Source: Micromonospora marina
GTDB taxonomy: Bacteria > Actinomycetota > Actinomycetes > Mycobacteriales > Micromonosporaceae
Assembly: GCF_900091565.1 (NCBI RefSeq)
Contig: NZ_FMCV01000012.1
Location: forward strand, 107,760 to 171,759
DNA: 64,000 nucleotides
Reading direction: 5' to 3'
This document shows positions 18,388 to 26,860 of the stretch, piece after piece. The translations under genes and the position numbers were made by a program. The first letter of the stretch is position 1. Every line of letters begins with the position of its first letter. The notes below the pieces were generated by a model. It saw only the letters and a program-made list of their open reading frames with translations, searched no databases and was not told the origin of the DNA.

Positions 18388-18510
18388 CTTTGCTCTGCAC
18401 CCATCGGCGCGGCAGATACTGAGGGTCGCCGCGTGGATGGGTGCAGAGCGGCGACCCGTCCATCCCGCCCCAGCTCGGAGCGGCGCTGCGGGTATGGCTG
18501 CAGAGCAAAG
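18388..18510. repeat. Three related inverted segments with alternative pairings
   Basis: The 474-base gap 18277-18750 holds no gene that I can support. Within it, CTTTGCTCTGCACCCAT at 18388-18404 can pair with ATGGGTGCAGAGC at 18437-18449 or with TGCAGAGCAAAG at 18499-18510. A further pair, GGGTCGCCGC at 18423-18432 and GCGGCGACCC at 18448-18457, encloses the middle copy. The pairings exclude each other. The segment lies between two convergent genes, so it may be a terminator or a dispersed palindromic repeat. Confidence 0.6.
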
Positions 18511-18697
18511 GGGCCGAGGCGTGATCCCCGGTGCCGCCAGAGGTGGCTACTCTCCGCAACCGCGCCAGCCATGACTCTCCGTGAGGGGACCGCGGCCGCG
18601 CCGCCCGGATCGGCGCTGACGCGACCCGAGCCGGGAGTCGATCCGGGACCGCCGGCGGCAGGAGCACCTCCACCGCGAGGCCCCGGCCGCCCGCCCC

Positions 18698-18743
18698 CGC
18701 AACGGGACGCGGTCAGCGCAACGGGACGCGGTCAGCGCAACGG
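18698..18743. repeat. 19-bp tandem repeat, 2.4 copies
   Basis: CGCAACGGGACGCGGTCAG occurs twice head to tail (18698-18716, 18717-18735) with a partial third copy. It lies seven bases behind the stop of the E1-like gene. It has no evident function and may be slippage-derived. Confidence 0.8.
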
Positions 18744-18750
18744 AGGCGCC

Positions 18751-21108
18751 TCAGCGCAGCGCGATCGCGGCCAGCGCGGCGTTGACGATGCTGCCGGGCA
18801 GCAGGTCGTGCAGCTCGTACAGGTCCCGGACGCTGCCGGACTGGCCGAACTCGTCCACGCCGAGCGGCACCGCCGGGGCGCCGACCGCCGAACCGAGCCA
18901 GGCCATCGCGTGCGAGGCCGCGTCGTGCACGGTGACCACCGGCACCCGGTCGGCGAACGCCGACCGCAGCGCGCCGGGCACGCTCGGCACGGTCGCGGTC
19001 CGCACGCCCTGGCGCAGCGTCCGCTGCCACGCCCGGTAGAGCCGGTCCAGGCTGGTCACATCGACCACGTGCGCGGCCACACCCTCCTCCGCCAGCTCCG
19101 CGGCGGCCGCGAGCACCTCCGGCAGCACCGCACCGGAGGCGGCGAGCTGCACGACCGGGGCATCAGCCAGATCGGGGTACGCCTGGTGCGCGTCGACGAG
19201 CCGGTACGCGCCGGCCACCACCTGCCGTCGCAGCACGGCGTCCCCGAGTCGCGCCCGGGCCGCCTCGAACGGCGCCTGGTCGATCGGCCGGGTGCTGAGC
19301 CGGAAGTAGTACGCCCCGTCCTCGGCCGGAGCGGCTGTGGCGGCCGGAGCGGAGCCACCGGCGATCTGCCCGAACGCGTCGCAGAGCAGCCAGTCGAGAC
19401 TGCCGGCGTACGCGGGCTCCAGGAACGTCACCCCGGGCAGCTCCAAGCCGACCGAGGCGGTGATGGTGGACTGGTGGGCCCCGCCCTCGGGGGCCAGCGT
19501 GATGCCGGACGGGGTGCCGGCCACCACGAACCGGGAGCCGGAGTACGTGCCGTAGAGGAACGCGTCGAGTCCGCGCAGCACGAACGGGTCGTAGACGGTG
19601 CCCACCGGCAGCAGTGGCTGGCCGGACAGGTCCCACGACAGGCCGAGCTGGCCCAGCAGCAGGAACAGGTTCATCTCCGAGATGCCCAGCTCGATGTGCT
19701 GCCCGGCGGGGCTCTCGGTCCAGCGCAGCATCCGGTCCTCGGTCCAGGACCGCTGCTCGGTCGGGGCGAAGACACCAGTCTTGTTGATGAATCCGGCCAG
19801 GTTGGTCGAGGTGGCCACGTCCGGCGCGGTGGTCACCAGGTAGGGCGCCACCTGCGGATCGCGGGCCAGGTCGACGAGCACCCGGCCGAAGACCTCCTGG
19901 GTGGAGACCGGCTTGTTCGCGCGTACCCGCGTGGTCTCCGGAACGGTGACGCCCAGCGCCCGCTCGCGCGGCGGGCGGGACAGCGCCTCCCGGCGCTCGC
20001 CGGCCCGGATGCCGGCCGGGGACGCCGGGTCGAGGCGGTCCCACTCGGTCTCGGCGGTCAGGCCCTGCGCGGCGCGCAGCGCGTCGACCTGCTCGGTGGT
20101 CAGCAGCGCCGAGTGGTTGCGCGGGTTGCCGGCGATCGGCAGGCCCCAGCCCTTGACCGTGTACGCGAAGACGACGCTGGGCCGGTCGGTGACCGCGTCG
20201 CACTGGGCGTACGCGTCGAGCATCGCCTGTGCGTCGTGCCCGCCCAGGTCGGTGACGAGCGGGCCCAGCTCGTCGTCGCCGATGTCGGCGACGAACGCGG
20301 CCACCTCGGCCGACGCGCCGTCCAGGAACTGCTTGCGCAGCGCCGGGCCGGCCAGCCCGAACAGCGACTGGTACTGCTCGTTGGGCATCCGGTCGATCCA
20401 GTCGCGCAGCGTCTCACCACCCGGCCGGGCGTACGCCTCGGCCAGCTTGCGGCCGTACTTGACCTCCACGACGTGCCAGCCGGCCGCCTCGAACTGGCCA
20501 CGCCACTGGTTGATCCGGATGCCGGGGACGACCCGGTCCAGCGACTGGCGGTTGAAGTCGACGAGCCACATCACGTTGCCGAGCCCAGTGGTGGCCGGGT
20601 CGGCGACCGCCTCCCAGATGTTGCCCTCGTCCAGCTCGGCGTCGCCGATGATGGCGACGAACCGGGAGTGCGGGCGCGGGCCGAAGTGCGCGTCGACGTA
20701 GCGGCGGGTGACGGCGGCGAACAGCGGCGCGGCGGCGCCCAGGCCGACCGAGCCGGTGGAGAAGTCCACCTCGTCCGGGTCCTTGGTGCGCGACGGGTAC
20801 GACTGGAGCCCGCCGCGCGCCCGCAGCTTCGGCAGGTACGACTTGTCGAGGTTGCCCAGCAGGTACTGGATCGCGTGGAACACCGGCGAGGCGTGCGGCT
20901 TCACCGCGACGCGGTCCTCGGCGTCCAGGTGGTGGAACCAGAGTGCTGTCATCGCGGTCACCAGGGAGGCACTGGACGCCTGGTGGCCGCCGACCTTCAC
21001 CCCGTCACCGGTGTCGCGGTCGTGGTTGGCCGCGTCGACGATGCGGGTGGCGAGCCAGAGCACCCGGCGCTGGATCTCGTCGAGGACGTCGAGGTCGTGC
21101 TGGTTCAC
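18751..21108 (-). CDS. AceE-like homodimeric 2-oxoacid dehydrogenase E1 / transketolase-like protein
   Basis: A 785-residue ThDP enzyme with the domain order of homodimeric pyruvate dehydrogenase E1 (AceE): ThDP-binding domain with DGVKVGGHQASSAS, the GDAELDEGNIWEA ... DFNRQSLD cofactor motif, a central pyrimidine-binding domain with HIELGISEMNLF, and a transketolase C-terminal domain ending FGQSGSVRDLYE. It is about 100 residues shorter than AceE proteins, and no E2 or E3 gene is near. Related short proteins in actinobacteria are annotated only as transketolase-like. It could be a true PDH E1 variant or act on another 2-oxoacid. The start MNQHDLDVLDEIQRRVLWLA is clear; a dispersed repeat lies upstream. 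Confidence 0.85.
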   Translation of the reverse strand: MNQHDLDVLDEIQRRVLWLATRIVDAANHDRDTGDGVKVGGHQASSASLVTAMTALWFHHLDAEDRVAVKPHASPVFHAIQYLLGNLDKSYLPKLRARGGLQSYPSRTKDPDEVDFSTGSVGLGAAAPLFAAVTRRYVDAHFGPRPHSRFVAIIGDAELDEGNIWEAVADPATTGLGNVMWLVDFNRQSLDRVVPGIRINQWRGQFEAAGWHVVEVKYGRKLAEAYARPGGETLRDWIDRMPNEQYQSLFGLAGPALRKQFLDGASAEVAAFVADIGDDELGPLVTDLGGHDAQAMLDAYAQCDAVTDRPSVVFAYTVKGWGLPIAGNPRNHSALLTTEQVDALRAAQGLTAETEWDRLDPASPAGIRAGERREALSRPPRERALGVTVPETTRVRANKPVSTQEVFGRVLVDLARDPQVAPYLVTTAPDVATSTNLAGFINKTGVFAPTEQRSWTEDRMLRWTESPAGQHIELGISEMNLFLLLGQLGLSWDLSGQPLLPVGTVYDPFVLRGLDAFLYGTYSGSRFVVAGTPSGITLAPEGGAHQSTITASVGLELPGVTFLEPAYAGSLDWLLCDAFGQIAGGSAPAATAAPAEDGAYYFRLSTRPIDQAPFEAARARLGDAVLRRQVVAGAYRLVDAHQAYPDLADAPVVQLAASGAVLPEVLAAAAELAEEGVAAHVVDVTSLDRLYRAWQRTLRQGVRTATVPSVPGALRSAFADRVPVVTVHDAASHAMAWLGSAVGAPAVPLGVDEFGQSGSVRDLYELHDLLPGSIVNAALAAIALR

Positions 21109-21162
21109 GGTGACTCCATCCGGGCGTCGCCGTTGACGCCCTGTCCGGGAAGGGGGTGGCGA

Positions 21163-21220
21163 GGCGTTAGGAAGGGCCCCTTCCCATGCACCAGGCGTTA
21201 AGAAGGGGCCCTTCCTTACA
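21163..21220. repeat. Dispersed intergenic repeat, copy 2
   Basis: GCGTTAGGAAGGGCCCCTTC and GCGTTAAGAAGGGGCCCTTC, spaced by about 10 bases, belong to the same family as the repeats at 5156 and 49632, here in the opposite orientation. It lies between the gatB stop and the start of the E1-like gene and may terminate gatB. Confidence 0.82.
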
Positions 21221-21222
21221 CG

Positions 21223-22716
21223 TCAGGCGCCGAGGCGGGCCAGGATCAGCTCGCGGACGGTCTTCGCGTCCGCCTGGCCGCGGGTGGTCTTCATGACCGC
21301 GCCGACGAGCGCGCCGGCCGCCGCGACCTTGCCGCTGCGGATCTTGTCGGCGACGTCCGGGTTGGCGGCGATCGCCTCGTCCACGGCGGCGGTGAGCGCG
21401 CCGGTGTCCGAGACGACCTCCAGGTTGCGGTTGGTCATGATCTCGGTCGGCGAGCCCTCGCCGGCCACCACGCCCTCCAGCACGGTACGGGCCAGCTTGT
21501 CGTTGAGCTTGCCGGCATCGACCAGGCCCTGCAGCTCGGCGACCTGGGCCGGGGTGGCGCCCACGTCGGCCAGCTCCACGCCGGTCTCGTTGGCGCGGCG
21601 GGACAGCTCACCCAGCCACCACTTGCGGGCGGCGGCCGGGGTGGCGCCGGCGGCGACAGTCGCCTCGATCAGCTCGACCGCGCCGGCGTTCACCACCGAC
21701 TGCATGTCGAGGTCGGACAGGCCCCACTCCTGCTGGATCCGCTTGCGGCGCAGCCGCGGCAGCTCCGGCAGGGCGGCCTTCAGCTCGGCCACCCACGCGG
21801 TGTCCGGGGCCAGCGGCACCAGGTCCGGCTCCGGGAAGTACCGGTAGTCGGTGGCGGTCTCCTTGGACCGGCCCGACGTGGTGTCGCCGGTGTCCTCGTG
21901 GAAGTGCCGGGTCTCCTGCGTGATCCGGCCGCCGGCCTCCAGCACCGACGCCTGGCGCAGCATCTCCGAGCGCACCGCCCGCTCGACCGAGCGCAGCGAG
22001 TTGACGTTCTTGGTCTCGGTGCGGGTGCCCCACTCCTCGCCCGGCCGGTTCAGCGACGTGTTGACATCGCAGCGCAGCGACCCCTCCTCCATCCGCACGT
22101 CGGAGACGCCGAGCGAGCGGATCACGTCGCGCAGCTCGGTGACGTACGCGCGGGCGACCTCGGGCGCGAGCGCTCCGGTGCCGGGGATCGGCTTGGTGAC
22201 GATCTCGACGAGCGGGATGCCGGCCCGGTTGTAGTCGACGAGCGACTCGGTGGCGCCGTGGATGCGGCCGGTGGCGCCGCCGACGTGCAGCGTCTTACCG
22301 GTGTCCTCCTCCAGGTGCACCCGTTCGATGCCGATGCGGACCAGCTCGCCGTTCACCTCGACGTCCAGGTAGCCGTCGAAGCACAGCGGCTCGTCGTACT
22401 GGCTGATCTGGAAGTTCTTCGGCATGTCCGGGTAGAAGTAGTTCTTCCGGGCGAACCGGCACCACTCGGCGATCGAGCAGTTCAGCGCCAGCCCGATCCG
22501 GATGGTCGCCTCGATGGCGGCCTTGTTCGCCACCGGCAGCGAACCGGGCAGGCCGAGGCAGACCGGACAGACCCGGGTGTTCGGCTCGCCGCCGAAGTCG
22601 GTCGGGCAGCCGCACCACATCTTGGTGTTCGTGCCCAGCTCGACGTGGGTCTCCAGGCCGATCACCGGTTCGAAGCGCGCGACGACCTCGTCGTACGCGG
22701 GCAGTGTCGTCGTCAT
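21223..22716 (-). CDS. gatB: Asp/Glu-tRNA amidotransferase subunit B
   Basis: Subunit B of the GatCAB complex, which converts Glu-tRNA(Gln) and/or Asp-tRNA(Asn) to the amidated forms using ammonia from GatA. At 497 residues it is full length. [12 protein letters not shown] opens the kinase-like domain, zinc ligands are in [10 protein letters not shown] and [11 protein letters not shown], the [19 protein letters not shown] stretch is the family signature, and the C-terminal YqeY-like tRNA-binding tail is present. The ATG at 22716 has GGAG nine bases upstream; further upstream in-frame sequence is not family-like. Unusually, gatB is separated from gatC-gatA by 2.2 kb carrying three other genes. 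Confidence 0.96.
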   Translation of the reverse strand: MTTTLPAYDEVVARFEPVIGLETHVELGTNTKMWCGCPTDFGGEPNTRVCPVCLGLPGSLPVANKAAIEATIRIGLALNCSIAEWCRFARKNYFYPDMPKNFQISQYDEPLCFDGYLDVEVNGELVRIGIERVHLEEDTGKTLHVGGATGRIHGATESLVDYNRAGIPLVEIVTKPIPGTGALAPEVARAYVTELRDVIRSLGVSDVRMEEGSLRCDVNTSLNRPGEEWGTRTETKNVNSLRSVERAVRSEMLRQASVLEAGGRITQETRHFHEDTGDTTSGRSKETATDYRYFPEPDLVPLAPDTAWVAELKAALPELPRLRRKRIQQEWGLSDLDMQSVVNAGAVELIEATVAAGATPAAARKWWLGELSRRANETGVELADVGATPAQVAELQGLVDAGKLNDKLARTVLEGVVAGEGSPTEIMTNRNLEVVSDTGALTAAVDEAIAANPDVADKIRSGKVAAAGALVGAVMKTTRGQADAKTVRELILARLGA

Positions 22717-22822
22717 CTGAGCTCCAGGCGCGATCCGGACAGAACCGTTCCAGCCTAATCGGCTGGCCCGGCCACCCCGCTGCCGGGCTTCGAGATCACC
22801 GCGCGGGGCGTGCCACGCCCGC

Positions 22823-23140
22823 ATGGGAGAAGCAGCGCTGGGGTACGAGTCGACGATGACGAATGCGGGGGACGACTCGACGACACGGCGCGGCCGCGAT
22901 GAACCAGCGATACCACCAGTACTACCACACAGCCGGCAGGTCGTGGTGGCCGTGGTCGCCGTCCTCGTCGTGGCGGTGACGCTCAGCGCGATCCAGTGGT
23001 ACCTCTCCGATGACCCGAAGCCCGAGCGCTTCGGGGTTCTGCTGCGCGACCGCGTCCCCGGCGTCGTCGGCACGATCGTCGGACTCCTCCTCGCGCGCTG
23101 GCTGACCGGTTCCGGGCGGCGCTGGCAGAAGAACCGATGA
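22823..23140 (+). CDS. Small membrane protein, function unknown
   Basis: A 105-residue protein with a polar, charged N-terminus, one clear membrane helix ([20 protein letters not shown]) and a second weak one ([14 protein letters not shown]) before a basic tail. The Met at 22856 is an alternative start; neither has a strong ribosome-binding site. Its stop overlaps the start of the next gene (ATGA), so the two are cotranslated. No family recognised. Confidence 0.6.
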   Translation: MGEAALGYESTMTNAGDDSTTRRGRDEPAIPPVLPHSRQVVVAVVAVLVVAVTLSAIQWYLSDDPKPERFGVLLRDRVPGVVGTIVGLLLARWLTGSGRRWQKNR

Positions 23141-23517
23141 GCCGAGGGCCGGTGACGACCGGCACCGTGCTGGTGGCCGGGGCGGTGGCTCTCGGCATGC
23201 CCGCGTTGGCGGCCGGGATGTGGGCGACCGGAGGCGAGCGCGACTACCAGGACGTGGTGGGCCTGTTCCTCGTCACGGCCGTGCCCGCACTCGTCGGTGC
23301 CGGTGCGGCGCTGCTGCTCGGGCGGCGCCTGGTGCCGCGGATGCGTCCCTCCTCCGCAAGCCCGGCCGCAGCCGTGCGGGACGCGCTGCGCGCGGGCCGC
23401 GCCACCGATCCGGCCGTGGACGCCGCCGCCCGCCGGGAGGCCCGCCGCTACCTGGCGGCGACGGAACGCTCCGCGACGACGGCCGGGCCCGGGACGGACG
23501 TCACTCGGGTGCCGTGA
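23137..23517 (+). CDS. Small membrane protein, function unknown
   Basis: A 126-residue protein with two hydrophobic helices (about 8-27 and 40-62), then an Ala/Arg-rich cytoplasmic-type tail. It starts inside the stop of the preceding gene. Its last 17 bases overlap the convergent surface-protein gene. The pair of small membrane proteins interrupts the gat region. No family recognised. Confidence 0.62.
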   Translation: MSRGPVTTGTVLVAGAVALGMPALAAGMWATGGERDYQDVVGLFLVTAVPALVGAGAALLLGRRLVPRMRPSSASPAAAVRDALRAGRATDPAVDAAARREARRYLAATERSATTAGPGTDVTRVP

Positions 23518-24664
23518 AGCGCCGCCGCCGGTTGTACGCCAGCACGAGCAGGATGCCGCCGACCGAGAAGGCCACGACGCTCAACAGCAGCAGTACGAGC
23601 GGTGAACCCGGTCCGGTGATCGGCAGCCACGCGCCGCCCACAGTCGACGGCGAGGCGGTCGGCTGAGGCGTCGCGGGGAGGCTGCTCTCCGACGGCGTGG
23701 CGGCCGGATCGCTCGGCGTCGGCGTGGCCGCCGGGGCGGTGGGAGTGGGCGTCGAGCCGGTCGGGGGCGCCGTCGGGGTGCCGGGGGTCCGGGCGGCGAC
23801 GGTCAGCGAGACCTGCTTCGTGGCACTGGTGCTGTATCCCTTCGCCGCGACGGTGAAGGCGAACGTGCCGGCCTTGCTCGGGGTGCCGCTGAGCTTGCCC
23901 TCCTCGTCGAGGGTGAGACCGCCCGGCAGGGCACCGGCGGCCACGGCGAATGCGATGTCCGAGTCACCGTCGGCGGTGAAGCGGAAGGAGTAGGGCTTCC
24001 CGACGGTGGCGGCGGGCGGTTCACCGGAGGTGAAGGCGGTCGCTGCCACGGCGACGACGACGATGGCGTCCTGCTCGTCGAAGCGGTTTTTCTGGTCGGT
24101 CATCCGCAGCGTGAACGGGTACGTGCCCGGCGTGGTCGGCGCGCCCCCCAGCGACGTCCCCACCACGAGCATCCCCGGCGGCAGACTCCCCGACACCACC
24201 GACAACCGGTACGGCCCGGTACCACCTGCCGCCTCGACGGTGTGGATCGCGTACACCCGCCCGAGGTACATGACCGGCCGCGGCTTGCCCGACGTGATGG
24301 CGACCTTCTGTTCGCGTACCTCGATCGTCGCCGACTGCTCGTCGAAGAGGTCGTTCTGGTCGGTCATCCGCAGCGTGAACGGGTACGTGCCAGGGGTGGT
24401 CGGCGCGCCCCCCAGCGACGTCCCCACCACGAGCATCCCCGGCGGCAGACTCCCCGACACCACCGACAACCGGTACGGCCCGGTGCCGCCTGCCGCCTCG
24501 ACGGTGTGGATCGCGTAGACCTGCCCGAGGTACATGACCGGCCGCGGCTTGCCCGAGGTGATGGTGACCGTCCCGGCGGCGGGTTGCGCGGCGGCGGGTT
24601 GCGCGGCTCCCAGCAGCAACGCCGCAACCATCGTCAGGGCCATGACCGGGCGAAGTGTCCCCAT
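23501..24664 (-). CDS. Sortase-anchored surface protein with Ig-like (He_PIG-type) repeats
   Basis: A 387-residue secreted protein. A signal peptide (about residues 1-29) is followed by two nearly identical 88-residue modules (33-120 and 121-208), each resembling a putative Ig domain ([19 protein letters not shown]), and a third, divergent module ([20 protein letters not shown]). A Thr/Pro/Ser-rich spacer then leads to an LPITG motif, a hydrophobic helix and a YNRRRRF tail, the classical cell-wall sorting signal. A sortase gene lies 13 kb away. Adhesion or another surface-display role is inferred. It is convergent with, and overlaps, the small membrane gene. Confidence 0.87.
   Translation of the reverse strand: MGTLRPVMALTMVAALLLGAAQPAAAQPAAGTVTITSGKPRPVMYLGQVYAIHTVEAAGGTGPYRLSVVSGSLPPGMLVVGTSLGGAPTTPGTYPFTLRMTDQNDLFDEQSATIEVREQKVAITSGKPRPVMYLGRVYAIHTVEAAGGTGPYRLSVVSGSLPPGMLVVGTSLGGAPTTPGTYPFTLRMTDQKNRFDEQDAIVVVAVAATAFTSGEPPAATVGKPYSFRFTADGDSDIAFAVAAGALPGGLTLDEEGKLSGTPSKAGTFAFTVAAKGYSTSATKQVSLTVAARTPGTPTAPPTGSTPTPTAPAATPTPSDPAATPSESSLPATPQPTASPSTVGGAWLPITGPGSPLVLLLLSVVAFSVGGILLVLAYNRRRRFTAPE
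24041..24568 (-). repeat. 264-bp in-frame tandem duplication
   Basis: 24305-24568 and 24041-24304 encode two 88-residue modules that differ at only a handful of residues and are almost identical in DNA. This implies recent duplication or gene conversion inside the surface-protein gene. Confidence 0.88.
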
Positions 24665-24897
24665 CGCACATCCAGGTCTCGGTCGGAACCGCTCGCGGCC
24701 GCCAGCGGGGCAGAATCCAGTCGATTCAGCAGACTCGGAGTCTATGCAACCAGCGCCAGTGATCCGGCACAATCCACTTGCCGGCGTGCGTCGTGTCGCC
24801 GCGACGACAGCCGCGCCCGGCGCGGTCGTGGTGACCGCACCGGGCGCGGGACGTCTTCCGGTACGGAGGCGGACGGCCCGCCTCCGTACCCCTGGGG

Positions 24898-26373
24898 TCA
24901 GAGCGTCGGCGGGGTGAGCGTGCCGACGGCGCCCTCCAGCGCGGCGGCGACCCGGTACATCCGGTCGTCGGCCAGGGTCGGCGCCATGATCTGGAAGCCG
25001 ACCGGGAGCCCGTCGGACAGGCCGCACGGCACGGAGATGGCCGGGCCGCCGTACAGGTTCGCCGGGATGGTGAACAGGTCGGCCAGGTACATCTGGTACG
25101 GGTCGGCGGTGCGCGACCCGATCGGGAACGCCACGAACGGCGTGGTCGGCGAGATCAACGCGTCGACCTGCTCGAACGCGCTGGTGAAGTCCCGCGTGAT
25201 CAGCGTGCGGACCTTCTGCGCCTGGCCGTAGTAGGCGTCGTAGTAGCCCGATGAGAGCGCGTACGTGCCGATCATGATGCGCCGCTTGACCTCGGGGCCG
25301 AAGCCGGCCTCGCGGGTCAGCGACATGACCTCCTCCAACGACCGGTTGCCGTCGTCGCCGACCCGCAGGCCGAACCGGACGCCGTCGAACCGGGCCAGGT
25401 TGGAGGAGCACTCGCTGGGCGCGATCAGGTAGTACGCCGGCAGCGCGTAGCTGAAGTGCGGGCAGGAGACCTCGACGATCTCCGCACCGAGCTTCGCCAG
25501 CGCCTCGGCGGCGTCCCGGAACGCGGCCATCACGCCCGGCTCCGCGCCCTCACCGGTGAACTCGGTGACCACGCCGAGCTTGACGCCGGTCAGGTCGCCG
25601 GTGGCGCCGAGCCGCGCCGCGGCCACCACGTCCGGCACCGGGACCGGGATCGAGGTGGAGTCGCGCGGGTCGTGCCCGCCGATCACCTGGTGCAGCAACG
25701 CGGCGTCGAGCACGGTACGCGCGCACGGGCCGGGTGTGTCCAGCGACGAGGAGAACGCGACCAGGCCGTAGCGGGAGGTGCCGCCATAGGTGGGCTTCGC
25801 GCCGACCGTGCCGGTGACCGCACCGGGCTGGCGGATCGAGCCGCCGGTGTCCGAGCCGATCGACAGCGGCGCCTCGTACGCGGCCAGCGCCGCCGCGCTG
25901 CCGCCGCCGGAGCCGCCCGGGATCCGGTCGGTGTCCCACGGGTTTCGGGTCGGCCCGTACGCCGAGTATTCGGTGGAGGAGCCCATCGCGAACTCGTCCA
26001 TGTTGGTCTTGCCGAGCATCACCGTGCCGGCGTCGCGCAGCCGCTCGACGATCGTCGAGTCGTACGGCGGGCGCCAGCCCTCCAGGATCTTCGAACCGAC
26101 AGTGGTCGGCACGCCCTTCGTGGTCAGGACGTCCTTCACCGCGACCGGCACACCGGCGAGCGGGCCCAGTTCCGCACCGGCGGCGCGGCGCTCGTCCACG
26201 GCACGCGCGGCCGCCAGGGCCCCCTCGGTGTCGACGTGCAGGAACGCGTGCACCCGGTCGTCGACGTCGCCGATGCGGTCCAGGTGGGCCCGGGTGACCT
26301 CGACCGCGGAGGTCTCGCCGCTCGCCACCAGTCCGGCGATCTCGACGGCACTGAGCCTGGTCAGGTCGCTCAT
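24898..26373 (-). CDS. gatA: Asp/Glu-tRNA amidotransferase subunit A
   Basis: Glutaminase subunit of GatCAB. It is 491 residues, full length. The amidase-signature triad is visible: lysine in [12 protein letters not shown], the cis-serine in [12 protein letters not shown] and the nucleophile region in [12 protein letters not shown]. The [20 protein letters not shown] segment is typical of GatA. Its ATG overlaps the stop of a 27-codon frame that itself overlaps the gatC stop, so the three are translationally linked. Confidence 0.97.
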   Translation of the reverse strand: MSDLTRLSAVEIAGLVASGETSAVEVTRAHLDRIGDVDDRVHAFLHVDTEGALAAARAVDERRAAGAELGPLAGVPVAVKDVLTTKGVPTTVGSKILEGWRPPYDSTIVERLRDAGTVMLGKTNMDEFAMGSSTEYSAYGPTRNPWDTDRIPGGSGGGSAAALAAYEAPLSIGSDTGGSIRQPGAVTGTVGAKPTYGGTSRYGLVAFSSSLDTPGPCARTVLDAALLHQVIGGHDPRDSTSIPVPVPDVVAAARLGATGDLTGVKLGVVTEFTGEGAEPGVMAAFRDAAEALAKLGAEIVEVSCPHFSYALPAYYLIAPSECSSNLARFDGVRFGLRVGDDGNRSLEEVMSLTREAGFGPEVKRRIMIGTYALSSGYYDAYYGQAQKVRTLITRDFTSAFEQVDALISPTTPFVAFPIGSRTADPYQMYLADLFTIPANLYGGPAISVPCGLSDGLPVGFQIMAPTLADDRMYRVAAALEGAVGTLTPPTL

Positions 26374-26453
26374 GCCGGCACTCCGCTTCGCTCCGTGCCG
26401 TCACGACCGACAGCCACGCTGAGCCTGATGATTCGCTCGCTGCGCTCGCTCAT
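26370..26453 (-). CDS. 27-codon coupling frame between gatC and gatA
   Basis: The ATG overlaps the gatC stop (ATGA) and its TGA overlaps the gatA ATG (ATGA). It reads [20 protein letters not shown] and then ERSGVPA. The DNA contains two repeat-like stretches, GAGCGAGCGCAGCGAGCGAA and GGAGCGAAGCGGAGTG. Such SERSER-encoding stretches recur near gene starts in Micromonospora and relatives (general recollection, not checked). It probably keeps ribosomes moving from gatC to gatA rather than encoding a functional peptide. Confidence 0.55.
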   Translation of the reverse strand: MSERSERIIRLSVAVGRDGTERSGVPA

Positions 26454-26755
26454 GAGGCCACATCCTCGTCCAGGATCCGCGGTACGCGGAACCGCTGTTC
26501 CTCGGCGTCGGGGGCGCCCGACAGCGCCTCCTGCGGGGTCAGGCCGGGCCGCACCACGTCCTCGCGGAGCACGTTCGTCAGCGGCACGGAGTGGGACGTC
26601 GGCGGGATGTCCGCCGCGGCGACCTCGCCGACCTGCGCGACCGACTGGAGGATCACACCCAGCTGGCCGGCGAAGGTGTCCAGTTCCTCCTCCGTGACGG
26701 CGAGCCGCGACAGTCGCGCGAGGTGCGCGACCTCCTCGCGGGAGATGGCGGCCAT
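26450..26755 (-). CDS. gatC: Asp/Glu-tRNA amidotransferase subunit C
   Basis: The small clamp subunit that stabilises GatA against GatB. The 101-residue size and the opening [20 protein letters not shown] with [15 protein letters not shown] are characteristic. It is the first gene of the gatC-gatA transcript; the 105 bases upstream to the GGDEF-EAL stop must hold the promoter. Confidence 0.95.
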   Translation of the reverse strand: MAAISREEVAHLARLSRLAVTEEELDTFAGQLGVILQSVAQVGEVAAADIPPTSHSVPLTNVLREDVVRPGLTPQEALSGAPDAEEQRFRVPRILDEDVAS

Positions 26756-26860
26756 CAGTGCCCCCTTCGTGGCTGTCCTGAGACGTCTGCGGTGGGCCGG
26801 CCGCGCGTACGGGCGTGCTCGACGACGCGCGGTGACCGGAGCGAGTCTATTGTCCCGCCG

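Noticed and set aside
18277..18750. A tRNA or small protein gene in the 474-base gap
   Set aside because: No cloverleaf with a GTTCGA-type T arm was found, and the open frames have shadow-like composition.
18433..21201. A 922-codon open frame on the plus strand opposite the AceE-like gene
   Set aside because: No family motifs, and composition is that of a shadow frame; the minus-strand gene is unambiguous.
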